A stretch of DNA of 64,000 nt from Argyresthia goedartella (Eukaryota > Arthropoda > Insecta > Lepidoptera > Argyresthiidae). Location: contig OX463832.1 of the NCBI GenBank assembly GCA_949825045.1, positions 18,408,552 to 18,472,551 of the forward strand. Direction: 5' to 3'. Below, in pieces: positions 1 through 10,115 of this stretch (position 1 is the stretch's first letter; each line of letters opens with the position of its first letter). The position numbers were made by a program, and so were the translations under genes. The notes under the pieces were generated by a model. That model worked only from the letters and a program-made list of their open reading frames with translations. It was not told where the DNA came from and did no database searches.

Positions 1-1
1 C

Positions 2-568
2 GCTAATGAACAAGGCAAAGGGATGAATAAAATACTGAAAAAACTTTTAGGGGGTGAATATTGTGTAGAATCCGTTATTAAACCAAACGCAATAACGGAT
101 CAAGTAATGGCATCATGCTCAGTTCTGTGTAAAGACTACACGAATAAGGATTTTGTCATAATAGTGGCAGGGTCCAACGACAAAGATCCTTTAAAATTAC
201 AGTCCATGTTATATTGCAACCTCAGTCAAATGTACAACACAAATGTCATATTGTGTAATGTCGGGTCTAGTAAATCTCTAAATGAGAAAAAAATAAATAG
301 CACATTCGAACATTTATGCTCCCGCTTTGCGCATACAACTTATGTGGACATTCTTAATGGCAAAAGCACCCCTAGACTGTATGCTTGTAGAATCTTGTTA
401 AGGGAAATTCTAAGAGTTGCTTACAAAACAGATTTCTCTGAATACTTGAAGTCTCAAAGTAAATTGCGTAATTTAGAAACGGCTCTTATAAATGCGGAGA
501 CACAGACGGACACAGTTACAGATAACAAGGTTTTTCAGAGGGACCAGGAGAGTCCTCAAAAAAAGTAG
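2..568 (+). pseudogene. LINE A ORF1, C-terminal part (esterase-like)
   Basis: The frame is open from the window edge to a TAG stop, so the N-terminus is missing. It resembles the C-terminal half of CR1-group ORF1 proteins, which bind the element RNA and often carry an SGNH-hydrolase-like fold. A hydrophobic strand followed by AGSND (residues about 49-53 counted from the ATG at 23) looks like SGNH block III, and the homologous part of copy B reads LGRTND. No catalytic Ser or His can be assigned because the N-terminal part is absent. The tail is polar, rich in Thr, Asp and Lys, as at the end of copy B ORF1. ORF2 starts two bases after this stop, a usual arrangement for two-ORF LINEs. Confidence 0.6.
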
Positions 569-570
569 CA

Positions 571-1891
571 ATGAAAGTAGCTGTAAACACAAATGCCCTT
601 GTCATCTCTGACAAAATAGCACAAATAAATATCCAAAGCTTAAATCAAAAAAAGTTACCCCAATTAGAAGTCTGGCTAAACACTACAGTGGGAAAGGAGT
701 GTCAGTACTTTGTATCACAGAGCACCATAGAGTAGATGAGGACCTTAACCGTATCCACATAAACGGATTCAAACTGGCAGCCAGTTTTTGCCGTTTATAT
801 AGAGATAGTAAGGGAGGAGTATGCATTTTTGTCCGAGCAAATCTTGAGTTTCATGTTTTACCAAGAATTCACGGCATGTCTGTTCCTTATCTTTTTGATT
901 TGTGTGGGATCAAAATGGGCGATACATACATCATAAGTCTCTACAGGCCAAAACCATATAAAAATGATGACTTTATTGCAAACCTTGAAAATTTGCTGAA
1001 TTTTGTACATAAACATAAAGACCCTAAAACTATTCTCTGTGGCGATCTAAATGTAAATATCTTGGTACAGGACACGGAAACAAATGAGCTTTTGAGTCTC
1101 TTATCTTCGTTTAACCTTAAGTATTTTATAAACGAACCTACCCGCATCACTAATCATAGTGCGACTTGCATTGACAATATCGTTTCCAATACTTCACTGA
1201 CAGATGCAAGGGTTATTGAGATCGGTCTATCGGATCACACTCTACAATATGTCACTTCAGAGCAACCCCTAAAAAGAAATTTGAACTGTTACATAATGGT
1301 AAGAAACCTTAAGCAAAACAACCTTGAAGGTCTTCATAACCATTTGCTCTCAGCTACCTGGGATGAAGTAATTAATGCTCCTGACTGTGACAAGGGGTTA
1401 TATATTTTTCATGACATTTTGATACAAGCATTTGATATCCATTGTCCTCTTATAAGAGTAAAGTGTGATGATGGTAGTAAAAGTAAACTAGGTTGGCTCA
1501 CTCCTGGAATTAGAAAGTCCTGTGAAACTGAAAGAGATATGTTTGTTTGTATGAAGAGATCAAATTGTTTGCACCAGCGTCGTCACTATAAATTGTACTG
1601 CTCAATATTGAGTAGAGTCATATCTTATGCAAAAAAATCTTATAATGAACAAAAGATAACCAATTCACACGATAAGGTAAAATCAACATGGAACCTAATA
1701 AACAGACATATCAAGCATAAAAAAGGACATGAATTAAGGGACTACGTCGGACTGACGGACGGTACAACTATAGCAAAAACTGATTACGAGGCTTCCGAGG
1801 TTTTAAACAACTTTTTAAAAATACTGGCGAAAATTCAACAACTAAAGCTTCCACAAGCAAATCTATCCTCCCAAACCTATGTACGGACACA
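571..1891 (+). pseudogene. LINE A ORF2, endonuclease domain
   Basis: This is the apurinic/apyrimidinic-like endonuclease that nicks target DNA to prime reverse transcription. ATG at 571 opens a frame containing INIQSLN, the usual first beta strand of the domain. A frameshift near 694 moves the signal into the next frame, which carries CITEHH (catalytic Glu), LCGDLNVN (Asp and Asn of the active site) and LSDHTLQY (the terminal Ser-Asp-His). All key residues are present, so catalysis was lost through frameshifts and not by point change. The linker after about 1500 is rich in Arg, Lys and Cys and leads into the reverse transcriptase. Another frameshift lies near 1850-1890. Confidence 0.82.
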
Positions 1892-3493
1892 ATGTTTGTA
1901 AGACCAGTATCTCTAGATGAGCTTTACAAGACAGTAAAATCCTTAAAAAATAAGAGATCAAATGGATATGATGGTATTCCGTCGAGGGTTCTGAAGTATA
2001 TAGTTAAAAGTATTGCCGAACCCCTACTTTCATTATTAAATAGGTCCTTTGTTGAAGGAATCTTTCCCCAGAGGCTGAAAGAGGCCCACATAAAACACAT
2101 TCATAAGAAAGACACTAGACTTGATGTCAATAATTATCGACCCATATCTCTGCTTCCGGTTCTGTCGAAAGTGTTCGTGAGGGTTATGGCTAATAGGCTA
2201 CACACATTCCTAACTCAAAAAAAAAATCCTGGCTAAGGAACAATTTGGATTCCGACGAGGCCTCTCTACAGTAGACGCTATATTCAATATGACAGACTTC
2301 GTAGCAGAGGCCCTGAACGGTAGAGAGAATGTAATGACAGTTCTACTCGATCTGTCTAAGGCCTTTGATCACGTCAACCATACATCCCTATTAGATATTA
2401 TGTATCGATATGGTATTCGGGGAATAGTGGGAGAGTGGTTCAACTCATATTTGAAAGGAAGAAAACAAAGTGTGCTGCTACCAATACTGAACCAATCAAA
2501 AACTATAAATAATGCAGAATCGGAAATTATTAGTATTAAGAAGGGCGTTCCACAAGGTAGCATACTGGGGCCTTTACTTTTTCTTCTCTATGTTAACCAT
2601 CTCCCAAACTTGATAGAAGATAAAATAATAATGATCGCAGATGACGTATCTGTCTTTTTTAAATTTCAACGAGATACAGAGAGTAACATGGCAAACCGGA
2701 TATCTCAATCTATAAATACTGTTATAGGCTGGTTGAAACAACTCGACCTTAGTACAAATGTCAGCAAAACCAACATCATACATTTCAGGAACTATAACAC
2801 TCAGGAGTTGGCTCTACAGGTCGCTTTCAATGGGCATAATATCTCTTTGGCATCGCATGCCAAATTTCTGGGCATCTGTAGTGATGAGAATATGAGCTGG
2901 AAAATACATATTGAGTGTGTAGGAAAAAGCTGAGTAGTTTTTGTTACGCATTGAGAGGTTTAGCAAGAATTTCTACCTTAAGAGCTACCTTGCAAGCATA
3001 CTACGCATTCGTCCAGTCTAGGTTGCTCTACGGTTTGGCTATATGGGGTAATAGCGTAGACATAAAAAAACTTTTCGTTCTGCAAAAGAGATGTGTGAGA
3101 ATTATTGACGGACTCAAGTCAAACGATATCTCATGCAGAGATTCCTTCGTGAAGCTAAAAATCCACACAGTCACAGCTCTGTACGTAATAGAGCTCTGCA
3201 AACTGGTAAGGCGATACCCAATGAAGTTTCCAATGAGACCCCTTGGAGTCAGTGATCGGCTCAACAAGCGACATAAGGGCGATCTGGAGGTGCCAGCCTG
3301 TAGGACTCTCGCATACTTACGATGCTCAAAGATGGTTGCCATAAGGGTATATAATAAGCTCCCCGAGGAAATAAAAACATTGCCCGACACAACTTTTTTT
3401 AATAAACTAAGACAGCATTTAATAATAGCCTGTCCCTATGATTTAAATGAATTTTATAATCATAAATTTGATGACTTTAGACTTGTTAATTAG
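1892..3493 (+). pseudogene. LINE A ORF2, reverse transcriptase and C-terminal domain
   Basis: Reverse transcriptase blocks appear in order over three frames: NYRPISLLPVLSKVF (about 2130-2170), DLSKAFDHVNH (2350-2380), GVPQGSILGPLLF (2550-2580) and the catalytic block at 2630-2650, which reads IADDVS where LINEs normally have YADD. Frameshifts sit in a ten-base A run near 2217-2226 and near 2925. The last segment (2915-3493) is the usual C-terminal tail, with LLYGLAIWGNS and a Cys/Arg-rich region. The stop TAA is followed by a 3' UTR of about 200 bp. The Tyr-to-Ile change next to the catalytic Asp pair is notable but may be post-mortem decay. Confidence 0.85.
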
Positions 3494-3695
3494 GTTAATT
3501 AGTTTTAAGAATAACTTTATTGCAATTATTCTGATTAATACCTTAATACCATAGTTTATCCTTTATTGTGTGACATTTGTATTATTTCATTACTTATATG
3601 TGTTCTCTAATTGCTATGCCCCAAGGGTAAAATGCCATTGATTCCTGAGACATACTTCTAAGACCTTGTAACATGACATTTATTGCAATAAATAT

Positions 3696-3720
3696 ACTGA
3701 ATAGACTGAATAAACTGAAC
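3696..3720 (+). repeat. LINE A 3' tail microsatellite
   Basis: Three imperfect copies of ACTGAATA-like units end the element. CR1-group LINEs end in short tandem repeats instead of poly(A), so this supports the family call and fixes the 3' boundary. The next base starts gypsy integrase sequence on the other strand. The 200 bp before it (3494-3695) are an AT-rich 3' UTR in which I see nothing else. Confidence 0.65.
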
Positions 3721-4695
3721 TAGGAATAGATGGTTTATGACCATAGAGTAGTTCATACGGCGTGAACTGCGTTGTAGTATGTGAAGTGGTATTATAGGCT
3801 AAAACGGCTGTAGCGAGGAAACAATGCCAATCATTTTTATTGTCATTGACGAAGGATTTGAGATATTCTTTGAGAGTTGCTACTCATGACTACGTTCTAG
3901 GGCACCATTTGTTTGTGGATGATTAAGGGGTAGAAAATAGGGGTTTGATTTTGAAGATTTCGGTGACTACGTTCTAGGGCACCATTTGTTTGTGGATGAT
4001 TAAGGGGTAGAAAATAGGGGTTTGATTTTGAAGATTTCGGTGACCTGCCGAAACATTTCGGAGGTAAAACATTTTCCTAAATCTGTTAGGATAGTTTTGG
4101 GAATGCCAAATAGTGACATGAAGTTAACAAGGTTTCGGGCTACTTCTTCACTTGTGGAGGAAATCATGGGATATACACATGAAAACTTGGTCAGGTCGTC
4201 CTGAAGAGTTAGGATAAACCGGAATTTTGGGAAGCCAGCGTCGGGTAGTGGACCGACAATGTCGAGAGCTAGCCTTTCGAAAGGTCTAGTGGAGGTAGAA
4301 GTAATTTCCATAGGAGCTTTATTATAGGCACGAAGAGGTTTGTTTATTTGACAGAGTTTGCAATTTTTAACATATCTTTCAATGTCTGTGCGCAAAGACT
4401 TCCAGTAGTATGCGGCTTTGATGCGATTAAACATTCGTTTAACGCCTGGATGACCCGCGATAGTGGAGTCGTGGTTTTCCTTAAGAATTCGTGGAATTTC
4501 AGCTGGAGTAGGATAGATAAGCTGATTATTGTAAATGTGAATTTTAATGTTTGTTTTGTGGAATATATAAGCGATAATGTTGTAAATTTTAGTATAGGCC
4601 AGTTTATGAAAGGGATCAGAGAAATCGGAGATGGCGATATCGGTTTCATTTGGATTTGCTTCGAGAATTTTCTCTCAGCTTTTGCAACACGTTAT
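3721..4695 (-). pseudogene. Gypsy A integrase
   Basis: Integrase inserts the cDNA copy into the host chromosome. The zinc-binding region is visible as a His-containing GHPG stretch (about 4450) and CKLCQ (about 4360). LALDIVGPL (about 4270) and ILTDLGKCF (about 4085) carry the two catalytic Asp. An exact 77-bp tandem duplication (3888-4041) then shifts the frame; beyond it the core continues as NTTSHTTTQFTPYELLYG until it stops at the LINE A junction. The catalytic Glu segment lies in the disrupted stretch and could not be read cleanly. Confidence 0.75.
3888..4041. repeat. Exact 77-bp tandem duplication inside the integrase
   Basis: Positions 3888-3964 and 3965-4041 are identical base for base, starting GACTACGTTCTAGGG and ending GATTTCGGT. 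Because 77 is not a multiple of three it frameshifts the integrase. Complete identity of the copies means either a recent duplication or an assembly artefact. Confidence 0.95.
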
Positions 4696-4865
4696 AAATG
4701 ATGCGGAAAAAGGAAGGTCTCGTAATGATGAACTTTTGTAAACAAGAAAAAGTATGTCTTATTTTTATTTGCTGACGACTGTACAGTGCATGTTTCGCGT
4801 TCGGCGTTCAAGATAGCTGTGCTGTCATCTAGCTGACTAATCAGTTCCTCGCAGTGGGGCATAGA

Positions 4866-5390
4866 TTAATCAAAGTCTAATGAGACAGGGCAAGCGATTG
4901 ATTTCGTATCAGAATCTGGTAGGTTTTTAGTAAATTGTTTTTGGAAATAGGCATCATATGTGAGGTTGTTAAGGAAGCTTTGATCAATAACATGAATGGG
5001 GATTCGAGATAATGCATCTGCGTTGGAATTGAGTTTACCCTGTTTGTATATGATTTCGTAATCGTATTCTTCGAGTTTTAGGCGCCAGCGAATGAGACGG
5101 CTGCCTGGATCTTTGACGTTGAAAAGCCACGTTAAGGGTTTGTGATCTGTTACGATTTGGAATTTGTAGCCGTATATGTAAGGGCGAAATGTTTTTACAG
5201 CGTATAGGATAGCAAAAAGCTCTTTTTTCCTGGTAGAGTAATTACCTTCACATTTATTTAGAGTTCGCGAGGCATAAGCTATCGGTTTGTCCTTACCGAT
5301 AGGGCCCTGGGAGAGCATGGCACGGATTGCATAGTTACTCTCATCGGTAGTGACAATGAAAGTTTGGCTGAAGTCTGGATACTGAAGCAA
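4866..5390 (-). pseudogene. Gypsy A RNase H domain
   Basis: This gypsy-type RNase H removes the RNA template after first-strand synthesis. TTDESNYAIRAMLSQ carries the first catalytic Asp, KKELFAILYAVKTF the Glu, and TDHKPLTWLF the next Asp, followed by NADALSR at the end of the domain. All catalytic residues seen are kept. The frame then runs to TGA-like decay near 4866. It lies directly after the reverse transcriptase and before the integrase, as expected for gypsy pol. Confidence 0.85.
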
Positions 5391-5401
5391 AGGTGCTGAA
5401 G

Positions 5402-6087
5402 TTAAGTTAAGTTTTCGATGAATCGGCGATAGTAGCCGATGAGGCCTAGGAAATATTTGATTTCTTTAGGGTTCCGTGGTACAGGAAAGTCAGTCACGGC
5501 CTTGACTTTGTCCGGATTCGGAGAGACACCTTTATCGGTGATGATATGACCTAGGTAAGTGAATTCTTGTCTCAAGAGTTCGCGTTTTTCTATATGGGAG
5601 TTGAGATCGGGGCTGTATACAATACAGTCATCGAAGTACACATAACAATGGAGTCCTTGCAGTCCTGAAAGGACTGTATTCATGAGGCGCTGAAACGTAC
5701 TTGGTGCATTTTTAAGGCTGAAGGGCATTCGAGTGAATTCGAAATGACCTGAGGTACCGTGTTAATGACCGTAAAACCGGTCTTTTCAGCGTCTGAAGGA
5801 TTCAGGGGAATTTGATGAAATCCTGAAACGAGATCTAAGGTACTGAAATATTTCGAATGGCCTAGTTGATCTAGGATATCTGTGATTAAGGGGATTGGAA
5901 AGACTTCGTTGACTGTGACGTCGTTGAGACGTCTGTAGTCTATGACAATACGCCATTTGCGTTTGCCGGAGGCATCCATCTTTTTGGTGACCACCCACAC
6001 TGGTGCACTCCATGGAGAAATAGAAGATTTTATGATATTTTGTGCAAGCATTTTCTGGATTTGACTTTCTACTCGCATTTGTGACAT
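5402..6087 (-). pseudogene. Gypsy A reverse transcriptase
   Basis: The domain is split over two frames that break near 5700-5730. The first part has SPWSAPVWVVTKK, WRIVIDYRRLND and STLDLVSGFHQIPL; the second has MPFSLKNAPSTFQRLMN and the catalytic block CYVYFDDCIVY. This set is typical of the gypsy/17.6/412 type. The Asp pair is intact. The thumb and connection segment LGLIGYYRRFI leads to the RNase H frame. The short overlapping frame at 5786-6013 is an antisense-phase shadow and is not counted. Confidence 0.88.
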
Positions 6088-6960
6088 TCGGGGAATCGGT
6101 ATGACTTCACGTTTATTGGTGGGGCATCATTGGTATTTATGGAATGCTTAATAGCAGTTGTGCAGGTGAGTGAGTCTCCCTCCAGATAAAATATATCGGA
6201 ACACTCGGAGCAACAATCCAAGAGAGCCTTTTTCTCTTCCTGGTTGAGATGTGAATATCGAATTTGACTGAGAACACGCTCTAAGCGTTGAGATGGGGAT
6301 GAAGAGATATTGTTCATAGGAATCGTCTTTGTAAAGATTTGAGAAGAGGTAGTATCATCGAAAGGAGTTAGTTTTACCTTGAAATCAGTTATGCGAACTG
6401 GTGATTCGGTGGTCTTCGATTGGGTTTCAGTTTTATGATGCAATTAGATACATACACACCGTCAGAAATATTGTGATCTAGGACGAGAGCTTCTCTGAGA
6501 TGAGACAACTCTTTGATGTCATTTGAGACATTGCATTCAATGACTTGCTCGGAGCGGGCTGGTATGATATAAACAGGTGCATTGAATTCGATTTGGAGAT
6601 TGTGAACTTTAAGAGATAAGAGATTAGTGTTGTAATCGACTGTAGCATTGAAATGCTTATGAAAATAATTTCCGATGATTCCGTCGTAAGCGAAATCGAT
6701 GTCGTTGTCATTTATGACGTGAAATTTGAATGAAAGTGCGTTTTTGTGTATATGAAATTGTAAATTGATTGTGCCAAGAGTTTCGGTATAGGCATCCTTA
6801 TCTTTGGATACGCCTTTGAGTTTGATGATTTCAGAGGAGAGTTTGGGCTTCTTTGTGAAGCATAAATGCTTTATTATACTGACACTTGCGCTGGTGTCGA
6901 CTAAGAAACAGATGGGTTTAGCATTGTGTACCGTATTGAGGTATGCACCGCATTTTTACT
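6069..6960 (-). pseudogene. Gypsy A protease and linker
   Basis: Retroelement aspartic protease releases Gag and Pol products. In the minus frame near 6900 the active-site block reads FLVDTSASVSIIK, so the usual DTG is DTS. Downstream comes a second typical patch (DGIIGNYFHKHF, about 6665), which matches the flap/C-terminal part of the fold. A frameshift near 6440 separates this from the linker frame 6443-6069 that runs into the reverse transcriptase. Loss of the active-site Gly would be expected to abolish activity. Confidence 0.65.
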
Positions 6961-7073
6961 CATAGTAGAGTGGATTTGGATAGGAGTGCTTTTATTTGAT
7001 TTGGTAGATATAGTAGGACTCAGTTCATTCTGACAGAATGCCGGCTGAGGTGCATTGCAGGATTTAGTATTCT

Positions 7074-7151
7074 GATACAGCGGGACTCGCCTCTTTGGGT
7101 CGAGGTGTAAAAGATTCAGTGGGACTGGGCCTTTTTAGTCTAGATGCATAA
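7074..7151. repeat. Two 39-bp imperfect tandem units in gypsy A Gag region
   Basis: Units 7074-7112 and 7113-7151 both begin GAT.CAG.GGGACT and are clearly related though diverged. The length is a multiple of three, so on the minus strand it encodes a duplicated 13-residue segment near the end of Gag, upstream of the protease. Its role is unknown. Confidence 0.6.
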
Positions 7152-7164
7152 GATCAGAATCTCT

Positions 7165-7383
7165 TCGGTGAATCCATGTTGTTTGTCTGAGAGATATGGC
7201 TTCACCTGACTATAAATACGATTGTAGACGAGAGATTCAAAGAATTTTGCAAAACATGAGAGAATACTTATTGGTCGATAGTTTTCGCATTTTGATTTAT
7301 CACCTGATTTGAGTACAGGTATGATATGTGCAATTTTCCAAACATTAGGGAATGTTCCGGAGTTGAGAGATTTATTAAATAAA
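7165..7383 (-). pseudogene. Jockey-type LINE reverse transcriptase scrap (inverted part)
   Basis: On the minus strand a frame without a useful start codon reads NKSLNSGTFPNVWKIAHIIP, then ENYRPISILSCFAKFFESLV and ends SDKQHGF. These are the standard first blocks of a jockey/I-type reverse transcriptase. It stops at about 7165, where gypsy Gag begins. It probably belongs to the same LINE copy as the plus-strand piece at 7696-8357, from which it was separated by an inversion. Confidence 0.7.
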
Positions 7384-7695
7384 CGGATTCTAGTATTGTG
7401 CTAGGTTGGCTAGACTCGCCTAACAAAACTAAAACCTTTGTAGCAAACCGAATAGCGGCTATAGGTGAACTCTCCGACCTCAAAGCTTGGCGCCATGTAC
7501 CCACTAATGCGAATCCCGCAGACCTCGCTTCACGAGGTGTAGAACCCCAAGAGGTCAAGGGGTCGGATCTATGGTGGCATGGCCCTTCCTTTCTCAAGGA
7601 ACCTGAAGCATCATGGCCTTCTCTTTCAGCCGGTAAGGTAGTTGACCTACCTGAATTGAAAGCGTTGCCTGCTTTGGTGGCGGAGGATGCACCTA
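7384..7695 (+). pseudogene. BEL element 1 RNase H fragment, inverted
   Basis: The plus strand encodes SSIVLGWLDS, then FVANRIAAIGE, WRHVPTNANPADLASRG and DLWWHGPSFL. These match the RNase H to integrase linker of BEL/Pao pol, and the same order is seen intact in BEL element 2 (about 61160-60960, minus strand). The rest of BEL element 1 lies on the minus strand and stops just before the serine with which this piece starts. So this is the missing continuation turned around. It ends about 7695 at the LINE piece. Confidence 0.8.
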
Positions 7696-8357
7696 TGGTG
7701 CAATAATAGTCTTTTGAATTATGAACAGCGTCTTAATCACTTTAAACTGTTGTCCCTGGAAAACCGAAGAAAATTACTCGATCTGAAACAACTTCACAAA
7801 ATTTTACATTCCAGAATTGATTCCTCATTCCTGTTGAATAAACTTAGCATTAACTGCTACACCAGATCAAGTTTATAAAGACCATTTCAATTGCAAAAAT
7901 TCAAAAACAATACCTCTTACTTTAACCCAATCTCCAGAATGAGCCGTCTTTATAATGATCTCACCAGCAATCACCCTGAACTTGATATTTTCGAGTCTAG
8001 GCCTCATAAATTTAATAAATCAATTAAATTGATTCTATCAAAACTATCCTCATCCTCTTCCTAAAAATAAATGATTCTTAAAAAATATTTGTCTGTGCTA
8101 AGATTTATATTTATCTGTGTAACTTGATAAGTTATATGTATAAAACCAACTCAAAAATATCAGCCAATAGTATAGTGTCACACTCGATTTGATTGTCAGA
8201 GCGATATTAAGAATTAGTAGTTAATAGAAATAAACAAGTATAGTTATGTATACATATTTTGGACTACAGTTCAGTGCAGATAAGTCATAATGATGTATAA
8301 GAGTATCAAATAACTGTATTCTGTTTTGTGTACTTATGCAATAAAATAAAATAAAAT
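7696..8357 (+). pseudogene. Jockey-type LINE 3' end with AATAA-type tail
   Basis: The first 360 bp encode the C-terminal part of a LINE ORF2 (YEQRLNHFKLLSLENRRKLL, then RMSRLYNDL and a stop near 8063). This is the region after the reverse transcriptase thumb. A 3' UTR follows and ends in repeated AATAA units at 8336-8357. BEL sequence on the minus strand begins at 8358, so this is the 3' insertion boundary of the LINE within the BEL element. Confidence 0.72.
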
Positions 8358-8886
8358 CCGTCCAGAAGACGCAGCGCTTTATTTTTAGTCTTAGAGCCTT
8401 CTTGACAGCGGAAGCCAATTCAGCACCTAGTAGAGCACCGCAGAGCTCTAAGCGCTAATTAGTGCAAGCTTTGATGGGAGCTACACGGGCCTTGGCACAC
8501 AGCAAGTTGACATGCACGTTGCCATCAACATCTAGAGACCTGAGGTAGATACAGCTTCCGTAGGCTAGCTGCGACGCATCAAAAAAACAATGAAGTTCGA
8601 CTTCATATGAATTGTTGGCTAGAACCTGTCTTGGGATTAGTAGAGACGATAGAGTGCTAAGTTGTCGACTGAATTTTACCCAAACAACTTGGATAGAGTC
8701 GGGAACGGGTTCATCCCAATCTATTTTTTCGGCCCAAACTTTCTGGAGTAATATTTTTGCGCTAATAGTGCACAAGGACAATAATCCTAGGGGATCAAAG
8801 ATTTTGAAGGTTGCTGACAAAATACTTCGTTTAGTGAAGATGAATAGGCGAGAGGGAGGTGAATATGGTCGGTAAGAGAAGACCAA
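8358..8886 (-). pseudogene. BEL 1 reverse transcriptase end and RNase H start
   Basis: The frame opens with FKIFDPLGLLSLCTISAKIL, the BEL-specific segment after the polymerase fingers and palm, then HCFFDASQLAYGSCIYLRS, the first catalytic Asp block of RNase H. After a stop at about 8458, LELCGALLGAELA and FWTD continue until the LINE tail at 8358. The first RNase H Asp is present; later residues are on the inverted piece. An internal stop replaces the residue before RLELCG. Confidence 0.78.
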
Positions 8887-9444
8887 CCAATACCTAGAGT
8901 ACTAGAGGCATTGCTAATGATTAGATCTTCAGAATTGGTAGAGTCGGAAGCTAGAAGGATAGGAAAGTTAGATCGATACTTTCTGAGTGGGAAGCAGCCT
9001 TTGGCTAGTTCATCGGAGACCGAACGCTGAATGTAACCTAGCTCTTCTTCAGTATCAGCACCAGTTACGAGATCATCACAATAAAAATCTCTTTGTATAA
9101 TAGTTTTAATTTTAGAGTCGTTACATTCCTCGCCGATCTGCCAGATACACCTAGTGCTAAGGAAGCTGGAACTTGCAAAGCCGTAAATTACCGTATTTAG
9201 CTGTAAAGTACGAAGATGTTCGTCTTCATTATCGCGCCACAGTATGAGCTGGAGGTTGCGATCCGACTCTCTTATATTTACTTGACGATACACTTTCTCT
9301 ATGTCTCCTGAGAGGACGTAGCGAGCGATACTGACGAAATCTAAGAAAAATGTCAAACAATGTATTCTGAATTGGGGGGCCTACCATTTGGAGGTGATTG
9401 ACCGATAGACCGGAAGTAGTGGGTTCCGACGCATTAAACACCAC
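8787..9444 (-). pseudogene. BEL 1 reverse transcriptase
   Basis: Two overlapping frames make up the domain. The upstream one has RVVFNASEP and HLQMVGPPIQNTLFDIFLRF; a shift near 9340 gives GDIEKVYRQVNI, LQLILWRD, TVIYGFASSSFLSTRCI and the catalytic block DFYCDDLVTGAD. The BEL/Pao consensus at this place is YVDD, so Val is replaced by Cys while the Asp pair stays. It then runs into the BEL-specific segment through a frameshift near 8880. Confidence 0.82.
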
Positions 9445-9446
9445 TC

Positions 9447-10115
9447 TTAGCTTGGTTGACTCACTTTACTCTCGGATGACTGGATGATGCGGAAGAAAAT
9501 ATGAGTCTCCGTAGACTCGGAAAGATGGCCTAGGTCGTCGTACTCATGAATGAAATGTGAGTACTTTTTTTTCAATTCTAGTTCTTTTCTAAATCTAGCT
9601 TCTAGACTGAAGAACCTTTTTTTAGCTATGAAGTAGGATTCGCCCAGACAATCTGGTTCGTCCTTTAGTGGGATACCTACACAAAATCGACCATCGCTTT
9701 CCCGACAAGTAGTGGAGAGATAGTGCTTTTCGCAAAGCATTTGTTCCTCGGACAGAGGTTGAATTTTTGGGACGCTTTCCAGCTCCCAGAATTTTGATAG
9801 CTCCTTCTGGATGTCGGTGTGATTTTCATTTTTTAGGAAATTACACATTAGTGACTTAGTCGGCGGAGTACGACATTGATTAGGCACAAGACCTGCGATT
9901 AGCCATCCGAGCTTATAGCTTTGAAGATTAGGTTTATTGGAACCTAGGGACTGCTGTTTGGAACCTATCAAGTCCCAAAACAGGTCCGAGCCGATAAGCA
10001 TGTCAATAGGGGATGGTTCGTTGAAGCTGGGGTCTGCAAGCTCAAAGTCGTTTAGTTGGGTTAGTGGACTTATATCGAAATGATGCTTGGGCAAGTCATC
10101 AGTTATAGCTTTCAA
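9447..10115 (-). pseudogene. BEL 1 protease end to reverse transcriptase N-terminal linker
   Basis: This frame covers IDMLIGSDLFWDLIG and KLGWLIAG, the second half of a BEL-type protease and its linker, then LSKFWELES and CEKHYLSTTCRESDGRFCVG, the conserved BEL segment before the polymerase, and LGHLSESTETHIFF. It overlaps the gag-protease frame by about 15 bases in a different phase, so a frameshift separates them. The same order is seen in BEL element 2 within a single frame, which shows the break here is decay. Confidence 0.8.

Larger units (their letters stand above)
1..3720 (+). mobile_element. CR1-group LINE, copy A (5' end outside the window)
   Basis: This non-LTR retrotransposon copy carries the end of ORF1, an ORF2 with apurinic-type endonuclease and reverse transcriptase, a 3' UTR and a short tandem-repeat tail in place of poly(A). 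ORF1 ends with TAG at 566-568 and ORF2 begins with ATG at 571. ORF2 is broken by at least four frameshifts, so the copy is dead. Its tail stops exactly where a minus-strand gypsy integrase frame begins (3721), so it probably inserted into that gypsy element, whose remaining 3' part would then lie left of position 1. The CR1-group assignment rests on the esterase-like ORF1 and on similarity in layout to copies B and C in this window; the exact clade is uncertain. Confidence 0.8.
3721..7164 (-). mobile_element. Ty3/gypsy retrotransposon A, internal fragment
   Basis: Reading down the minus strand, this piece holds the end of Gag, protease, reverse transcriptase, RNase H and most of the integrase. 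Both LTRs are absent: the integrase end is cut by LINE A at 3720 and the Gag end is cut by rearranged BEL/LINE sequence near 7165. Frames change at about 6440, 6080, 5700 and 5395, and a 77-bp duplication disrupts the integrase. The order protease-RT-RNaseH-integrase is diagnostic of gypsy-type elements. No envelope-like frame is visible. Confidence 0.85.

Noticed and set aside
3721..7164. Envelope-like third frame that would make gypsy A an errantivirus.
   Set aside because: Nothing membrane-like follows integrase in either gypsy element within the window.
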